Of a DNA stretch of 64,000 nt, positions 53,193 through 62,109 are shown piece after piece (positions within the stretch are counted from its first letter, which is position 1; each line of letters opens with the position of its first letter). Under the pieces are notes generated by a model. That model was given only the letters and a program-made list of their open reading frames with translations, was not told the origin of the DNA and ran no database searches. This DNA comes from Antarctobacter sediminis (GTDB taxonomy: Bacteria > Pseudomonadota > Alphaproteobacteria > Rhodobacterales > Rhodobacteraceae): assembly GCF_019218285.1 (NCBI RefSeq), contig NZ_JAHUZG010000006.1, forward strand, positions 124,001 through 188,000, written 5' to 3'. A program made the translations under genes and the position numbers.

Positions 53193-54356
53193 ATGAAAGA
53201 CGTGACCAATCTTGACGATCTCGAAGTCGGTTTTGACGTTCCCGCCCTGCCGGGGATGGACGAGGCCGACATCCAGACGCCGTGCCTGATCCTCGATCTT
53301 GACGCGCTGGAGCGTAACATCAAGAAAATGGGCGATTATGCCAAGGCGCATGGCATGCGCCACCGCGTGCACGGCAAGATGCACAAATCCGTCGATGTGG
53401 CCAAGCTGCAAGAGGAACTGGGCGGGGCAGTGGGTGTCTGCTGTCAGAAGGTGTCCGAGGCAGAGGTCTTTGCCCGGGGGGGCATCAAGGACGTGCTGGT
53501 CTCAAACCAGGTGCGCGACCCACGCAAGATCGACCGGCTGGCACAACTGCCCAAGCTGGGCGCGCGGACCATCGTCTGTGTCGATGATGTCGACAATGTT
53601 GCCGAGCTTTCGGCGGCGGCTCAGAAGCATGACACACAGATCGAATGTTTCGTCGAAATAGATTGTGGTGCCGGGCGCTGTGGTGTGACCACGACCGGGG
53701 ATGTTGTTGCCATCGCCAAGGCCATCGAAACCGCGCCGGGGCTGAAGTTTACCGGCATTCAGGCCTATCAGGGCGCCATGCAGCATCTCGACAGCTACGA
53801 AGCCCGCAAGCAAAAGCTCGACGTGGCCATCGCCATGGTCAGGGATGCGGTCGAGGGTCTGAAGGCCGAAGGCATCGACTGCGAGCTGGTCTCGGGCGGC
53901 GGCACAGGATCGTATTACTTCGAGTCGACCTCGGGCGTTTACAACGAGTTGCAATGTGGATCTTACGCCTTCATGGACGCGGATTATGGTCGCATCCTTG
54001 ACAAGGATGGCAACCGGATCGACCAGGGCGAATGGGAGAATGCCTTTTTCATCCTGACCCAGGTCATGAGCCACGCCAAGGCGGACAAGGCGATCTGTGA
54101 CGCCGGGCTCAAGGCGCAATCGGTCGACAGTGGCCTGCCGGTGATCTTTGGCCGCGATGACGTTGAATATGTCAAATGTTCGGACGAACACGGCGTGATC
54201 GCTGATCCGCTGGGAGTGCTGAGCGTCGGTGACAAGCTGAAGCTGGTTCCGGGACACTGTGATCCCACCGCCAATGTGCATGACTGGTACGTGGGCGTCC
54301 GCAACGGCAAGGTCGAAACGCTGTGGCCGGTGTCGGCGCGTGGCAAGGCCTACTGA
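53193..54356 (+). CDS. bhcC: Beta-hydroxyaspartate aldolase (BhcC)
   Basis: A 387-residue fold-type-III PLP enzyme of the D-threonine aldolase family. The Schiff-base lysine is probably K62 in RVHGKMHKS. EIDCGAGRCGV and VSGGGTGSYYFES follow in the barrel, and the C-terminal metal-site motif PGHCDPTANVHD is complete. BhcC condenses glycine and glyoxylate to beta-hydroxyaspartate, the key C-C bond-forming step. GGGAG precedes the ATG. Confidence 0.92.
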   Translation: MKDVTNLDDLEVGFDVPALPGMDEADIQTPCLILDLDALERNIKKMGDYAKAHGMRHRVHGKMHKSVDVAKLQEELGGAVGVCCQKVSEAEVFARGGIKDVLVSNQVRDPRKIDRLAQLPKLGARTIVCVDDVDNVAELSAAAQKHDTQIECFVEIDCGAGRCGVTTTGDVVAIAKAIETAPGLKFTGIQAYQGAMQHLDSYEARKQKLDVAIAMVRDAVEGLKAEGIDCELVSGGGTGSYYFESTSGVYNELQCGSYAFMDADYGRILDKDGNRIDQGEWENAFFILTQVMSHAKADKAICDAGLKAQSVDSGLPVIFGRDDVEYVKCSDEHGVIADPLGVLSVGDKLKLVPGHCDPTANVHDWYVGVRNGKVETLWPVSARGKAY

Positions 54357-54449
54357 CCGCGCAGCCTGCGCTGATCCGTCGATCCCGGGGCAGGCCGGGC
54401 TTTGTTGCCCGGCACGTCCCGATCCGTTTTCCGACAAAGGACGAGAAAG

Positions 54450-55442
54450 ATGAAGGACATGCCCGAATCCAAGGGGCTCACCATCGTGGGCGAGGCAGAA
54501 TGCGAACGGCTGGTGGGGCGGGCCGAGGCCTTTGAGGCGGTTCAGGACGTTTTTGCCGCCATGGCCCGTGGCGACGCCCGCAACTTTCCGGTGGTGCGCG
54601 AGGCGCTGGGCCACGCGGATGCGCTGTATGGGTTCAAATCCGGTTTCGACAAGGCAGGCATGGTGCTGGGTGTCAAATCCGGTGGATATTGGCCCGGCAA
54701 TATGGCCAAGGGTCTGACCAACCACCAGTCGACGGTGTTTCTGTTCGATCCTGACACCGGGCAGCTTTCGGCGCTTGTGGGGGGGAACTATCTGACGGCA
54801 GTGCGCACGGCGGCCTCTTCTGCGGTGTCGATCGCGCATCTGGCGCGAAAGGACGCCAAGGTGCTGGGCATGGTGGGTGCGGGGCACCAATCCGCGTTTC
54901 AGTTGCGGGCGGCCGTGGAACAGCGCGATTTCGAAAAGGTCGTCGCCTGGAACCCGCACCCCGAGATGCTGCCGAAACTGGCCGCGGTGGCCGAAGAGCT
55001 GGGCCTGCCATTCGAAGCGGTCGACCGCGAGGCATTGGGCGCAGAGGCGGATGTGATCATCACCATCACCTCGGCCTTCGAGCCGCTGCTGATGAAGGAC
55101 TGGATCAAGCCGGGCACTCATATCGCCTGCATGGGCACGGATACCAAGGGCAAGCAAGAGGTCGACGCCGCACTGGTGGCTTCTGCCACGGTGTTCACCG
55201 ACGAGGTGGCGCAATCCGTCAGCATCGGCGAGGCGCAGCATGCGGTGGCGGCGGGCACCTTGCCCGAGCGGGCGATCACCCCCATCGGGGCCGTTATCAA
55301 CGGCGATCACCCGGGGCGGACCAGCGCCGAAGAAATCACGCTGTTCGACGGCACCGGTGTCGGGTTGCAGGATCTTGCGGTCGCTTCGGTGGCCGCGCGG
55401 CTGGCCGAGGCGGAGGGGTCGGCACAACGCGTCGTCCTGTGA
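54450..55442 (+). CDS. bhcD: Iminosuccinate reductase (BhcD)
   Basis: A 330-residue protein of the ornithine cyclodeaminase / mu-crystallin family. The Rossmann segment LGMVGAGHQSAFQLRA (around residues 139-154) binds NAD(P), and LVGGNYLTAVRTAASSAV is the family signature. BhcD reduces iminosuccinate to aspartate and so closes the cycle. I chose the ATG at 54450; an in-frame ATG three codons later is possible. It resembles EutC of ectoine loci, but the bhc context settles the call. Confidence 0.9.
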   Translation: MKDMPESKGLTIVGEAECERLVGRAEAFEAVQDVFAAMARGDARNFPVVREALGHADALYGFKSGFDKAGMVLGVKSGGYWPGNMAKGLTNHQSTVFLFDPDTGQLSALVGGNYLTAVRTAASSAVSIAHLARKDAKVLGMVGAGHQSAFQLRAAVEQRDFEKVVAWNPHPEMLPKLAAVAEELGLPFEAVDREALGAEADVIITITSAFEPLLMKDWIKPGTHIACMGTDTKGKQEVDAALVASATVFTDEVAQSVSIGEAQHAVAAGTLPERAITPIGAVINGDHPGRTSAEEITLFDGTGVGLQDLAVASVAARLAEAEGSAQRVVL

Positions 55443-55576
55443 GCCATCTCGGCCAAATCCCGCGTCCCCCTGTTCAAGCCGCCCGTCTTGGGGAATGATC
55501 CCTGCCAAGCCCTTGCCGCAAGGCTGACAGCCTAGTTGCGGGGGCAGGGCAACAAACAGCGGATGGGGAGGGGGCC

Positions 55577-57103
55577 ATGGGGAGGACACTGGCGCAATTG
55601 ATGGCGGCGCATCCCGAGGGAGCGCCGGCGATCGGCGCACCGGGGATGCACTGGCTGACCTACGGCGGGCTGCGGGCCCTGTCGGCCTCGGTCCGAAACC
55701 GGTTGCGCGAGGCGGGTGTCGGTCCGCGCGACCGGGTGGCCATCGTGCTGCCCAACGGGGCCAGCATGGCGACGGCCTTTGTCACCGTGGCCGGGGCGGC
55801 AGTGACCGCGCCGTTGAACCCTTCTTACCGCGAGGAGGAATTCGCCTTCTATCTTGAGGATCTTCAGGCCAAGGCGATCCTTCTTGGTGCCGGGGATGAG
55901 GGGCCCGCACGGGCGGCGGCCGAACGGTTCGGCCTGACGGTGCTGCGGCTGAGCGAGGACGACGAAACAGCGGGTCTGTTCACGCTGGCCTGTGAGGGCA
56001 CGCCCGGACCAGCCGCCGAGGAAGGAACGCCCGGCGGTGACGATATCGCGCTGATCCTGCATACCTCGGGCACCACGTCGCGCCCCAAGATCGTGCCGCT
56101 GCTGCAATCCAATCTGGCGGCCTCTGCCGGGCATATCGCCGACTCCCTGCATCTGAAACCCGAGGACCGATGCCTGAATGTCATGCCGCTGTTTCATATA
56201 CACGGGCTTGTGGCGGCGGTTTCGGCCTCTCTGGCGGCGGGCGGGTCGATCTTTTGCGCGCCCGGTTTCAACGCGCTGAGCTTTTTCGCCCAGATGCGCG
56301 AGGCGCGGCCCACGTGGTACACGGCGGTTCCGACCATGCATCAGGCGATCCTTGCGCGCGCTGACCGCAACGCCGATGTGATCGCCGAAGTGCCGCTGCG
56401 GTTCCTGCGCTCGTCCTCGGCCTCGCTGCCGGCGCAGGTTATGGCGCAACTGGGCGAGACATTCGGCGCGCCGGTGATCGAGGCCTATGGCATGACCGAA
56501 GCCGCCCATCAGATGTGCAGCAATCCCCTGACCCGGCAAAAGCCCGGCGCGGTAGGCGTGGCCGCCGGGCCAGAGGTGGCAATCGCGGATGAGGTCGAAA
56601 ACCGCCTGGTCGATGGGTTGGGCGAGGTGGTCATTTCCGGCCCGAACGTCACGCCGGGGTATGAGGCCAACCCAGAGGCCAACGACAAGAGCTTCTTCGA
56701 GGCGGGCGGCAAACGATGGTTCCGTACCGGGGATCAGGGCGGTCTTGACGCGGAGGGGTTTCTGACCCTGACAGGGCGCCTGAAAGAGATCATCAACCGC
56801 GGCGGCGAAAAGATCTCGCCGCTGGAGGTGGATGGCGTGCTGATGGATCATCCGGCGGTGGCGCAATGTGTGGCCTTTGCCCTGCCACATCCGAAACTGG
56901 GCGAGGAAGTGGCCGCCGCCGTTGTCCTGCGCGAGGGGCAAGAGGCGGATGAGGCGGGCATCCGTGCCTTTGCCGCCGAACGTATGGCCGATTTCAAAGT
57001 GCCGCGCCGGGTGCTGATCCTGAACGAGATCCCCAAGGGGGCGACCGGCAAGATGCAGCGGATCGGTATGGCCGGGAAACTGGGACTGGTGGCCGGGGCC
57101 TGA
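55577..57103 (+). CDS. Acyl-CoA synthetase of the oxalate-CoA ligase (AAE3/Pcs60) type
   Basis: A 508-residue AMP-forming ligase. ATP loop LHTSGTTSRPK, MPLFHIHGLVAA, YTAVPTMHQAIL, YGMTEAAHQM, the GRLKEIINRGGEKISP hinge and PKGATGKMQR with the adenylation lysine are all present, so it should be active. The HIHGL and WYTAVPTMHQ segments resemble plant AAE3 and yeast Pcs60 oxalyl-CoA synthetases more than fatty-acid ligases. It lies 134 bases after bhcD. If oxalate is the substrate, oxalyl-CoA could lead to glyoxylate for the bhc cycle, but no oxalyl-CoA reductase gene is visible. Confidence 0.72.
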   Translation: MGRTLAQLMAAHPEGAPAIGAPGMHWLTYGGLRALSASVRNRLREAGVGPRDRVAIVLPNGASMATAFVTVAGAAVTAPLNPSYREEEFAFYLEDLQAKAILLGAGDEGPARAAAERFGLTVLRLSEDDETAGLFTLACEGTPGPAAEEGTPGGDDIALILHTSGTTSRPKIVPLLQSNLAASAGHIADSLHLKPEDRCLNVMPLFHIHGLVAAVSASLAAGGSIFCAPGFNALSFFAQMREARPTWYTAVPTMHQAILARADRNADVIAEVPLRFLRSSSASLPAQVMAQLGETFGAPVIEAYGMTEAAHQMCSNPLTRQKPGAVGVAAGPEVAIADEVENRLVDGLGEVVISGPNVTPGYEANPEANDKSFFEAGGKRWFRTGDQGGLDAEGFLTLTGRLKEIINRGGEKISPLEVDGVLMDHPAVAQCVAFALPHPKLGEEVAAAVVLREGQEADEAGIRAFAAERMADFKVPRRVLILNEIPKGATGKMQRIGMAGKLGLVAGA

Positions 57104-57144
57104 GGCCCCGGATCCGGCGGGGGCGCCGGTGACGGCTGTCGGAG

Positions 57145-57165
57145 CCTCCGGCGGGAGGTATTTTT
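57145..57165 (+). terminator. Roseobacter-type CCTCC..GGAGG terminator motif
   Basis: CCTCC-GGCG-GGAGG is followed by TATTTTT and then a purine-rich GCCAAGAAGAAAC tail. The hairpin plus T-run is an intrinsic terminator for the ligase gene. The extended motif is, from memory, very frequent downstream of genes in Rhodobacterales. Confidence 0.65.
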
Positions 57166-57213
57166 GCCAAGAAGAAACAGTTGGGGGCGCGCTGATCCGG
57201 CGCGGGAGGGGAC

Positions 57214-58194
57214 ATGAAGATCTGCATTTTCGGCGCCGGGGCGATTGGCGGCTATCTGGGGGGGAAACTAGCGCAGGCTGGGGCGGATGTGAGCCTTGTT
57301 GCGCGGGGGCCGCATCTGGCGGCGATGCAGACCAATGGATTGCGATTGATCGAGGCGGGCGGCGAAACCCGCGTGCGGGTGAGCGCCTCGGAGGATCCGG
57401 CGGAGCTTGGTGAGCAGGATTATGTCATCGTCACCTTGAAGGCGCATTCGGTGCCGGGCGTGGTGGCGCGGATAGCGCCATTGATCGGAGAGCGGACAAC
57501 CATCGTCAGCGGTGTAAACGGTGTGCCGTGGTGGTATTTCCACCGCATCGGCGGGGCGCTGGAGGGCAGGCGGCTGACTTCGGTCGATCCGGGCAATGTG
57601 CAGTGGGACGGGTTTGGGCCGGACAATGTGCTGGGCTGCGTGGTTTACCCCGCGGCAGAGGTGGTGGAACCGGGGGTGATCCGGCATGTCGAGGGCAACC
57701 GGTTTTCGTTGGGCGAACCCTCGGGGGAAAAATCGGACCGGGCGGTGGCGCTGTCGAAGGTGCTGGGCGCGGCGGGGCTGAAGGCTCCGGTGCGGCCCAA
57801 GCTGCGGGACGAGATCTGGGTCAAGCTGTGGGGCAACCTGTCGTTCAATCCGATCTCGGCGCTGACGCATGCCACGCTGGACGTTCTGTGCACCGATCCC
57901 GGCACGCGGCACTTGGCGCGGGGCATGATGGTCGAGGCGCAGGAGATTGCCGAGCGGCTGGGGGTGAAGTTTCCCATCGACGTGGAGCGGCGGATCGACG
58001 GCGGCGCGGCGGTGGGGGCGCATCGGACCTCGATGTTGCAGGATCTGGACGCGGGGCGACCGATGGAGATCGACGCGCTGGTCCGGTCGGTTCAGGAACT
58101 GGGGCGGATCACCGGTGTCGAAACGCCCGTAATCGACACCGTGCTGGCGCTGGTCAGTCTGCGGGCGCGGGTGGCCGGATTGTATGAAGGATAG
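57214..58194 (+). CDS. 2-dehydropantoate 2-reductase family protein
   Basis: A 326-residue ketopantoate-reductase-type enzyme. It has the NADP Rossmann motif IFGAGAIGGYLGGKL at the N-terminus, the catalytic lysine in EIWVKLWGNLSFNP (around residue 200) and a helical C-terminal domain with the acidic RPMEIDALV. True PanE enzymes are usually shorter and sit with panBC. Here the neighbours are a CoA ligase and a hydroxyacid dehydrogenase, so a catabolic 2-keto-acid reductase role is equally possible. Confidence 0.78.
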   Translation: MKICIFGAGAIGGYLGGKLAQAGADVSLVARGPHLAAMQTNGLRLIEAGGETRVRVSASEDPAELGEQDYVIVTLKAHSVPGVVARIAPLIGERTTIVSGVNGVPWWYFHRIGGALEGRRLTSVDPGNVQWDGFGPDNVLGCVVYPAAEVVEPGVIRHVEGNRFSLGEPSGEKSDRAVALSKVLGAAGLKAPVRPKLRDEIWVKLWGNLSFNPISALTHATLDVLCTDPGTRHLARGMMVEAQEIAERLGVKFPIDVERRIDGGAAVGAHRTSMLQDLDAGRPMEIDALVRSVQELGRITGVETPVIDTVLALVSLRARVAGLYEG

Positions 58195-58198
58195 GACG

Positions 58199-59167
58199 AT
58201 GAGCAAACCCAAGGTGCTGATTTCCCGGCGCTGGCCCGAAGCGGTCGAGGCGCGATTGGCGGAGCGTTTTGACGTGACATTGAACGAGGCGGACCGGCCG
58301 CTGTCCGCCGATGCCTTTCGCGCCGCGCTGGCGGAACATGACGCGGTTTTGCCGACCGTCACGGACCACCTGGGGGCGGAGGTTTTCGAGGCGGCACCGC
58401 GCGCCCGGCTCGTGGCCAATTACGGTGTGGGGTTCAGTCATATCGATACCGAGGCGGCCGCGCGGCAAGGGATCATGGTGACAAATACGCCGGACGTCTT
58501 GAGCGAATGCACCGCCGATATTGCCATGACATTGCTGTTGATGGCGGCGCGGCGGGCCGGCGAGGGAGAGCGCGAGATCCGCGCGGGTCAATGGACCGGA
58601 TGGCGGCCGACACATCTGGTGGGGACCAAGGTTTCGGGCAAGGTTCTGGGCATCGTTGGATTTGGCCGGATCGGGCAGGAAATGGCACGGCGGGCGCATT
58701 TCGGGTTTGGCATGAAGGTGCTGGTACAGAACCGGTCTGCAGTGGCACCGGAGGTTCTGGCGCAATTCGCCGCTGAACAAGTTGCCGATCTGGAGAGCCT
58801 GCTGGGCGCCAGTGACTTTGTTTCCTTGCATTGTCCGGGTGGGGCGGCCAACCGGCACCTGATCGACGCGGGCCGCTTGGCCTGCATGCGACCGGGGGCG
58901 TTCCTCATCAACACGGCGCGCGGCGAGGTGGTGCATGATGCCGCACTGGCTCGCGCCCTGACCGAAGGAGGGATCGGCGGCGCGGGGCTGGATGTTTTCG
59001 AAGCGGAACCCGTCATTTCACCCGAGTTGATGGCGGCGCCCAACCTTGTGATGTTGCCGCATCTGGGCAGCGCCACACGGGAAACCCGAGAAGCCATGGG
59101 ATTCCGGGTGGTTGCCAATCTCGAGGATTTCTTCGCCGGGCGCGAACCGCGCGACCGGGTGGCCTGA
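58199..59167 (+). CDS. D-isomer-specific 2-hydroxyacid dehydrogenase (glyoxylate/hydroxypyruvate reductase type)
   Basis: A 322-residue NAD(P)-dependent dehydrogenase. The nucleotide motif VLGIVGFGRIGQEMARRA and the catalytic Arg of NTARGEVVHD, Glu of DVFEAEP and His of LPHLGSATRETRE are all present. The sequence is closest in style to glyoxylate/hydroxypyruvate (GyaR/D-glycerate dehydrogenase) enzymes. Reducing glyoxylate to glycolate, or the reverse, would fit next to the bhc genes. The start is the ATG at 58199, four bases after the upstream stop. Confidence 0.82.
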   Translation: MSKPKVLISRRWPEAVEARLAERFDVTLNEADRPLSADAFRAALAEHDAVLPTVTDHLGAEVFEAAPRARLVANYGVGFSHIDTEAAARQGIMVTNTPDVLSECTADIAMTLLLMAARRAGEGEREIRAGQWTGWRPTHLVGTKVSGKVLGIVGFGRIGQEMARRAHFGFGMKVLVQNRSAVAPEVLAQFAAEQVADLESLLGASDFVSLHCPGGAANRHLIDAGRLACMRPGAFLINTARGEVVHDAALARALTEGGIGGAGLDVFEAEPVISPELMAAPNLVMLPHLGSATRETREAMGFRVVANLEDFFAGREPRDRVA

Positions 59168-59236
59168 AACGCCGCAGGCGGGGGCGTGGACCTGTCCCGG
59201 CGGCTTGCCTAGAGTGGCACCAGAAAAGGAGTGCCC

Positions 59237-59527
59237 ATGTTTGCCGTGACCGTCCGAATCCAGATCAAGCCCGGGGCCGAAGCGGCCTTTTTGGACCTTG
59301 TGCAGCAGAACGCCCGCGCCGCGGTCCGCGATGAACCGGGGTGCCGTCTGTTCGATGTTTGCACCGATCCCGATCGCCCGGGCGAGGTCTTTCTTTTTGA
59401 ACTGTACGAGGATCGGGCGGCCTTTGAGTCGCATCAGACGACTACACATTTCATCAGCTTCCGCGAAGCCAGCGCCCCACTGGTCGAAAGCCGCGAGATT
59501 GAGACTTTTGCCCAGGTTCATCGCTGA
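59237..59527 (+). CDS. ABM-domain protein (putative quinol monooxygenase)
   Basis: A 96-residue dimeric alpha+beta-barrel protein of the antibiotic-biosynthesis monooxygenase family. The pattern AVTVRIQIKPGAEAAFLDLV, EPGCRLFDV, FELYEDRAAFESHQTT and HFISF, quoted as separate blocks, matches YgiN/LsrG-like proteins. No cofactor is expected. AAAAGGAG precedes the ATG at 59237. It may detoxify or degrade a quinol or aldehyde; no context fixes the substrate. Confidence 0.78.
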   Translation: MFAVTVRIQIKPGAEAAFLDLVQQNARAAVRDEPGCRLFDVCTDPDRPGEVFLFELYEDRAAFESHQTTTHFISFREASAPLVESREIETFAQVHR

Positions 59528-59713
59528 TCCCGTCATGTGTGACATGTTTTGAAGGGCTGCTGACAGGTTCTGACTGGCCTCGCTTCACCGATGATAGAAA
59601 ATCACGCATCGGCAGGGCCGCGCGCTTGATCGAACGCTGCACAGGGCTGCATATCGGGCCGTCCGCATGGCCGCTCTGGAAGGCGCCGTGGCGGCCCTGA
59701 CAGGGAGAGAGAC

Positions 59714-60706
59714 ATGACACTTGGATTTGCAATTCTGGGCGCGGGCCGCATCGGTCAGGCCCATGCCCGCGCGATTTCGGCGACGCCGGGTGCGCGTTTC
59801 GTCGCGTTGGCCGAACCGTTCCAGCAGGCTGCCGAGGATATGGCCGCGCGCTATGGCTGTGACCTTCGCAGCATCGACGAAATCGCCAACAGCGACGATG
59901 TGCAGGCGGTTGCCATCTGCACACCCACGGACACCCATGCCGACCTGATCGAGAAATTCGCCAAGGCGGGCAAGGCAATCTTCTGCGAAAAACCGGTCGA
60001 CCTGTCAGCAGAGCGGGTCAAGCAGGCACTGGCCACGGTGGAAGAGACCGGCGCCAAGCTGATGGTCGGCTTCAACCGCCGCTTTGACCCGGATTTCATG
60101 TCGGTCAAGGCCGCCATCGACGATGGCTCGATCGGCAAAGTGGAAATGGTGGTCATCACCTCGCGCGACCCCGGCCCGCCGCCGGCCTCTTACATCAAGG
60201 TCTCGGGCGGGATCTTTCGGGACATGACCATCCATGATTTCGACATGGCGCGTTGGCTGCTTGGAGAGGAACCGGTGACCGTTGTGGCGCAGGGCTCGGT
60301 CCTTGTGGACCCCGAAATCGGCGAACTTGGCGATTTCGACAGCGTCAACGTGATCCTCAAGACCGCCAGCGGCAAGCAATGCGTCATCACAAACTCGCGT
60401 CGCGCGACCTATGGCTATGACCAGCGGATCGAGGTGCACGGGTCCGAAGGTATGGCCGCCGCGGCCAACCGTCATGAAAGCACCGTCGAGGTGGCCAGCC
60501 TGACAAGCTACAAGCGTCCGCCGCTGCTGAACTTCTTCATGGACCGCTATGCCGCGGCATATGCCAATGAGATCGCCGCTTTCGTGAAGGCGGTGAACGA
60601 GGGCGGCGCGCTGCCGACCACAGGTCTGGACGGGCTCAAGGCGCTGGAACTGGCCGATGCCGCGCTGGAATCGGCGCAGACTGGCAAGGCAGTTTCGCTG
60701 GCCTGA
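59714..60706 (+). CDS. iolG: Inositol 2-dehydrogenase (Gfo/Idh/MocA family)
   Basis: A 330-residue NAD-dependent oxidoreductase. The Rossmann motif is ILGAGRIGQ, the catalytic lysine lies in CEKPVD (91-96), and GGIFRDMTIHDFD (165-177) carries the catalytic Asp and His. NRRFDPDF and the C-terminal PTTGLDGLKALELADAA are typical of IolG. It would oxidise myo-inositol or a relative to the 2-keto form. No other iol gene is in the window, so a related polyol is possible. A hairpin follows at 60713, and a TRAP operon comes next on the same strand. Confidence 0.8.
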   Translation: MTLGFAILGAGRIGQAHARAISATPGARFVALAEPFQQAAEDMAARYGCDLRSIDEIANSDDVQAVAICTPTDTHADLIEKFAKAGKAIFCEKPVDLSAERVKQALATVEETGAKLMVGFNRRFDPDFMSVKAAIDDGSIGKVEMVVITSRDPGPPPASYIKVSGGIFRDMTIHDFDMARWLLGEEPVTVVAQGSVLVDPEIGELGDFDSVNVILKTASGKQCVITNSRRATYGYDQRIEVHGSEGMAAAANRHESTVEVASLTSYKRPPLLNFFMDRYAAAYANEIAAFVKAVNEGGALPTTGLDGLKALELADAALESAQTGKAVSLA

Positions 60707-60712
60707 TTCTTG

Positions 60713-60741
60713 GGGCGCGCCCGGAGACCCCGGGCGCGCCC
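60713..60741 (+). terminator. Strong GC hairpin after iolG
   Basis: GGGCGCGCCCGG and CCGGGCGCGCCC pair over 12 bp with a 5-base loop, 6 bases after the iolG stop. No T-run follows, so it may terminate weakly or stabilise the 3' end. Confidence 0.5.
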
Positions 60742-61028
60742 AACGCGCCGCAATTTCGCGAACCGGTCAGATTTCCTCTCCAGTTTCCCGGTTTCGCGCG
60801 GTTGTGAGCGCTCTCACCTCTCCAAAATTTGTTTCCTAGTGGAATAGTCTGGACAATTGGAACCGAAGCTGTTCCCTTGTTCCTGCGACGCTTGCGCTGT
60901 GGACACAGGCGGCTTGTCGTCGTAAACCGACCGCACGGGCGGGAAATGCATTGCGATATAATGCACCCCGTGCAAGATTGTGCATAACGTCCGAAATCAC
61001 TCGGGCGCATTCTGAAGGGGAGGTCAGG
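60742..61028 (+). promoter_or_regulatory. Promoter region of the second TRAP operon
   Basis: This region, most of the 322-base gap after iolG, has no gene. GTGAGCGCTCTCAC (60804-60817) resembles a LacI-type operator with a GAGCGCTC core. Four TGCA sites (60947, 60962, 60971 and 60981) include the inverted repeat TGCAC-CCC-GTGCA (60962-60974). A likely ribosome-binding sequence GGGGAGG precedes the ATG at 61029. No regulator gene is adjacent. Confidence 0.45.
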
Positions 61029-62063
61029 ATGAGGACGCGCAGAGGGGCCATTGGGGCCATTTTTGGAACTTTCCTTGCCGCCGGCATGGCCGCGCCCGTG
61101 GCCGCACAGGAGGAAACGCTGGTCCTGCACCAGTTCCTGCCCGCGCAGGCGAATGTGCCCCGGCTGATCCTTGATGTCTGGGCCGACAAGGTCGAAGCCG
61201 ACAGCGATGGCCGCATCAAGATTGAACGCTATCCCGCGATGCAACTGGGCGGCACTCCGCCCGAACTGATCGATCAGGCCATAGACGGCGTTGCCGATAT
61301 CGTCTGGGCGGTCAACGGGTTCACACCCGGACGGTTCCCGCACACCGAGGTCTTTGAACTGCCGTTCATGACCTATGATGCCGAGGCCGCCTCGTCAGCC
61401 TATTGGCAGATGTTCGAGACCCACATGGCCGACGCGGATTTCGCCGAGGTCAAGATCCTTGGCACATGGGTGCACGGGCCGGGGATGTTGCACACCTCTC
61501 GTCCCGTGGCCACACCCGGCGACCTTGCCGGTATGAAGATCCGCGGCGGGTCGCGCATGGTCAACCAGTTGCTGGAACTGCTGGGGGCTGAACCGATTGG
61601 CTTGCCGGTCACCGCCATCCCCGAGTCGCTTAGCAAAGGGGTGATCGACGGGACAACCATCCCGTGGGAAGTCACCTCGGCGCTGAAGGTGTCCGAGCTG
61701 GTGAACAACCATACCGAATTCGACGGACCGGCGATCTATAACCTGACCTTTGTGCTGGCGATGAACAAGGACCGGTACGAAAGCCTGCCGGAAGACCTGC
61801 AAAAGGTCATCGACGGCAATTCCGGGCTGGCGTTCTCGATCTTTGCCGGTGGCACCATGGCCGAGGCCGACGGTCCGGCCCGCCAGATCGCCGTGGACAA
61901 TGGCAACAATATCATCACGATCAGTGCCGAGGATGCCGCCAAATGGGAGGAATTGGCGCGCCCGGTCTATGATGCCTGGATCGCCGATGTGGCGGAAAAG
62001 GGCATCGACGGTCAGGCGCTGATCGACGAGGCCAAAGGCCTCATGGACGCATACGGGAAGTAA
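61029..62063 (+). CDS. dctP: TRAP transporter substrate-binding protein, first copy
   Basis: A 344-residue DctP-type protein with a signal peptide (1-26, ending PVAAQ). The mature chain has LVLHQFLPAQANVP, WADKVEADSDGRIKIERYP, the ligand-binding arginine in LAGMKIRGGSRMVNQ, and DGTTIPWEVTSALK. It is closely similar throughout to the product of the next gene, from LHQFLP to KVIDxNSGLAFSIFAGGT. The ligand is likely an organic acid; inositol-derived acids are possible given iolG upstream. Confidence 0.9.
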   Translation: MRTRRGAIGAIFGTFLAAGMAAPVAAQEETLVLHQFLPAQANVPRLILDVWADKVEADSDGRIKIERYPAMQLGGTPPELIDQAIDGVADIVWAVNGFTPGRFPHTEVFELPFMTYDAEAASSAYWQMFETHMADADFAEVKILGTWVHGPGMLHTSRPVATPGDLAGMKIRGGSRMVNQLLELLGAEPIGLPVTAIPESLSKGVIDGTTIPWEVTSALKVSELVNNHTEFDGPAIYNLTFVLAMNKDRYESLPEDLQKVIDGNSGLAFSIFAGGTMAEADGPARQIAVDNGNNIITISAEDAAKWEELARPVYDAWIADVAEKGIDGQALIDEAKGLMDAYGK

Positions 62064-62109
62064 ATCGCGACCTCACAAGAGGCGCGGGGGTCATTCAGGG
62101 AGGAAAGAC

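Noticed and set aside
53502-55640. 712-codon open frame on the minus strand
   Set aside because: It is antisense to bhcC and bhcD, both well supported, and has Arg/His/Gln-rich low-complexity composition.
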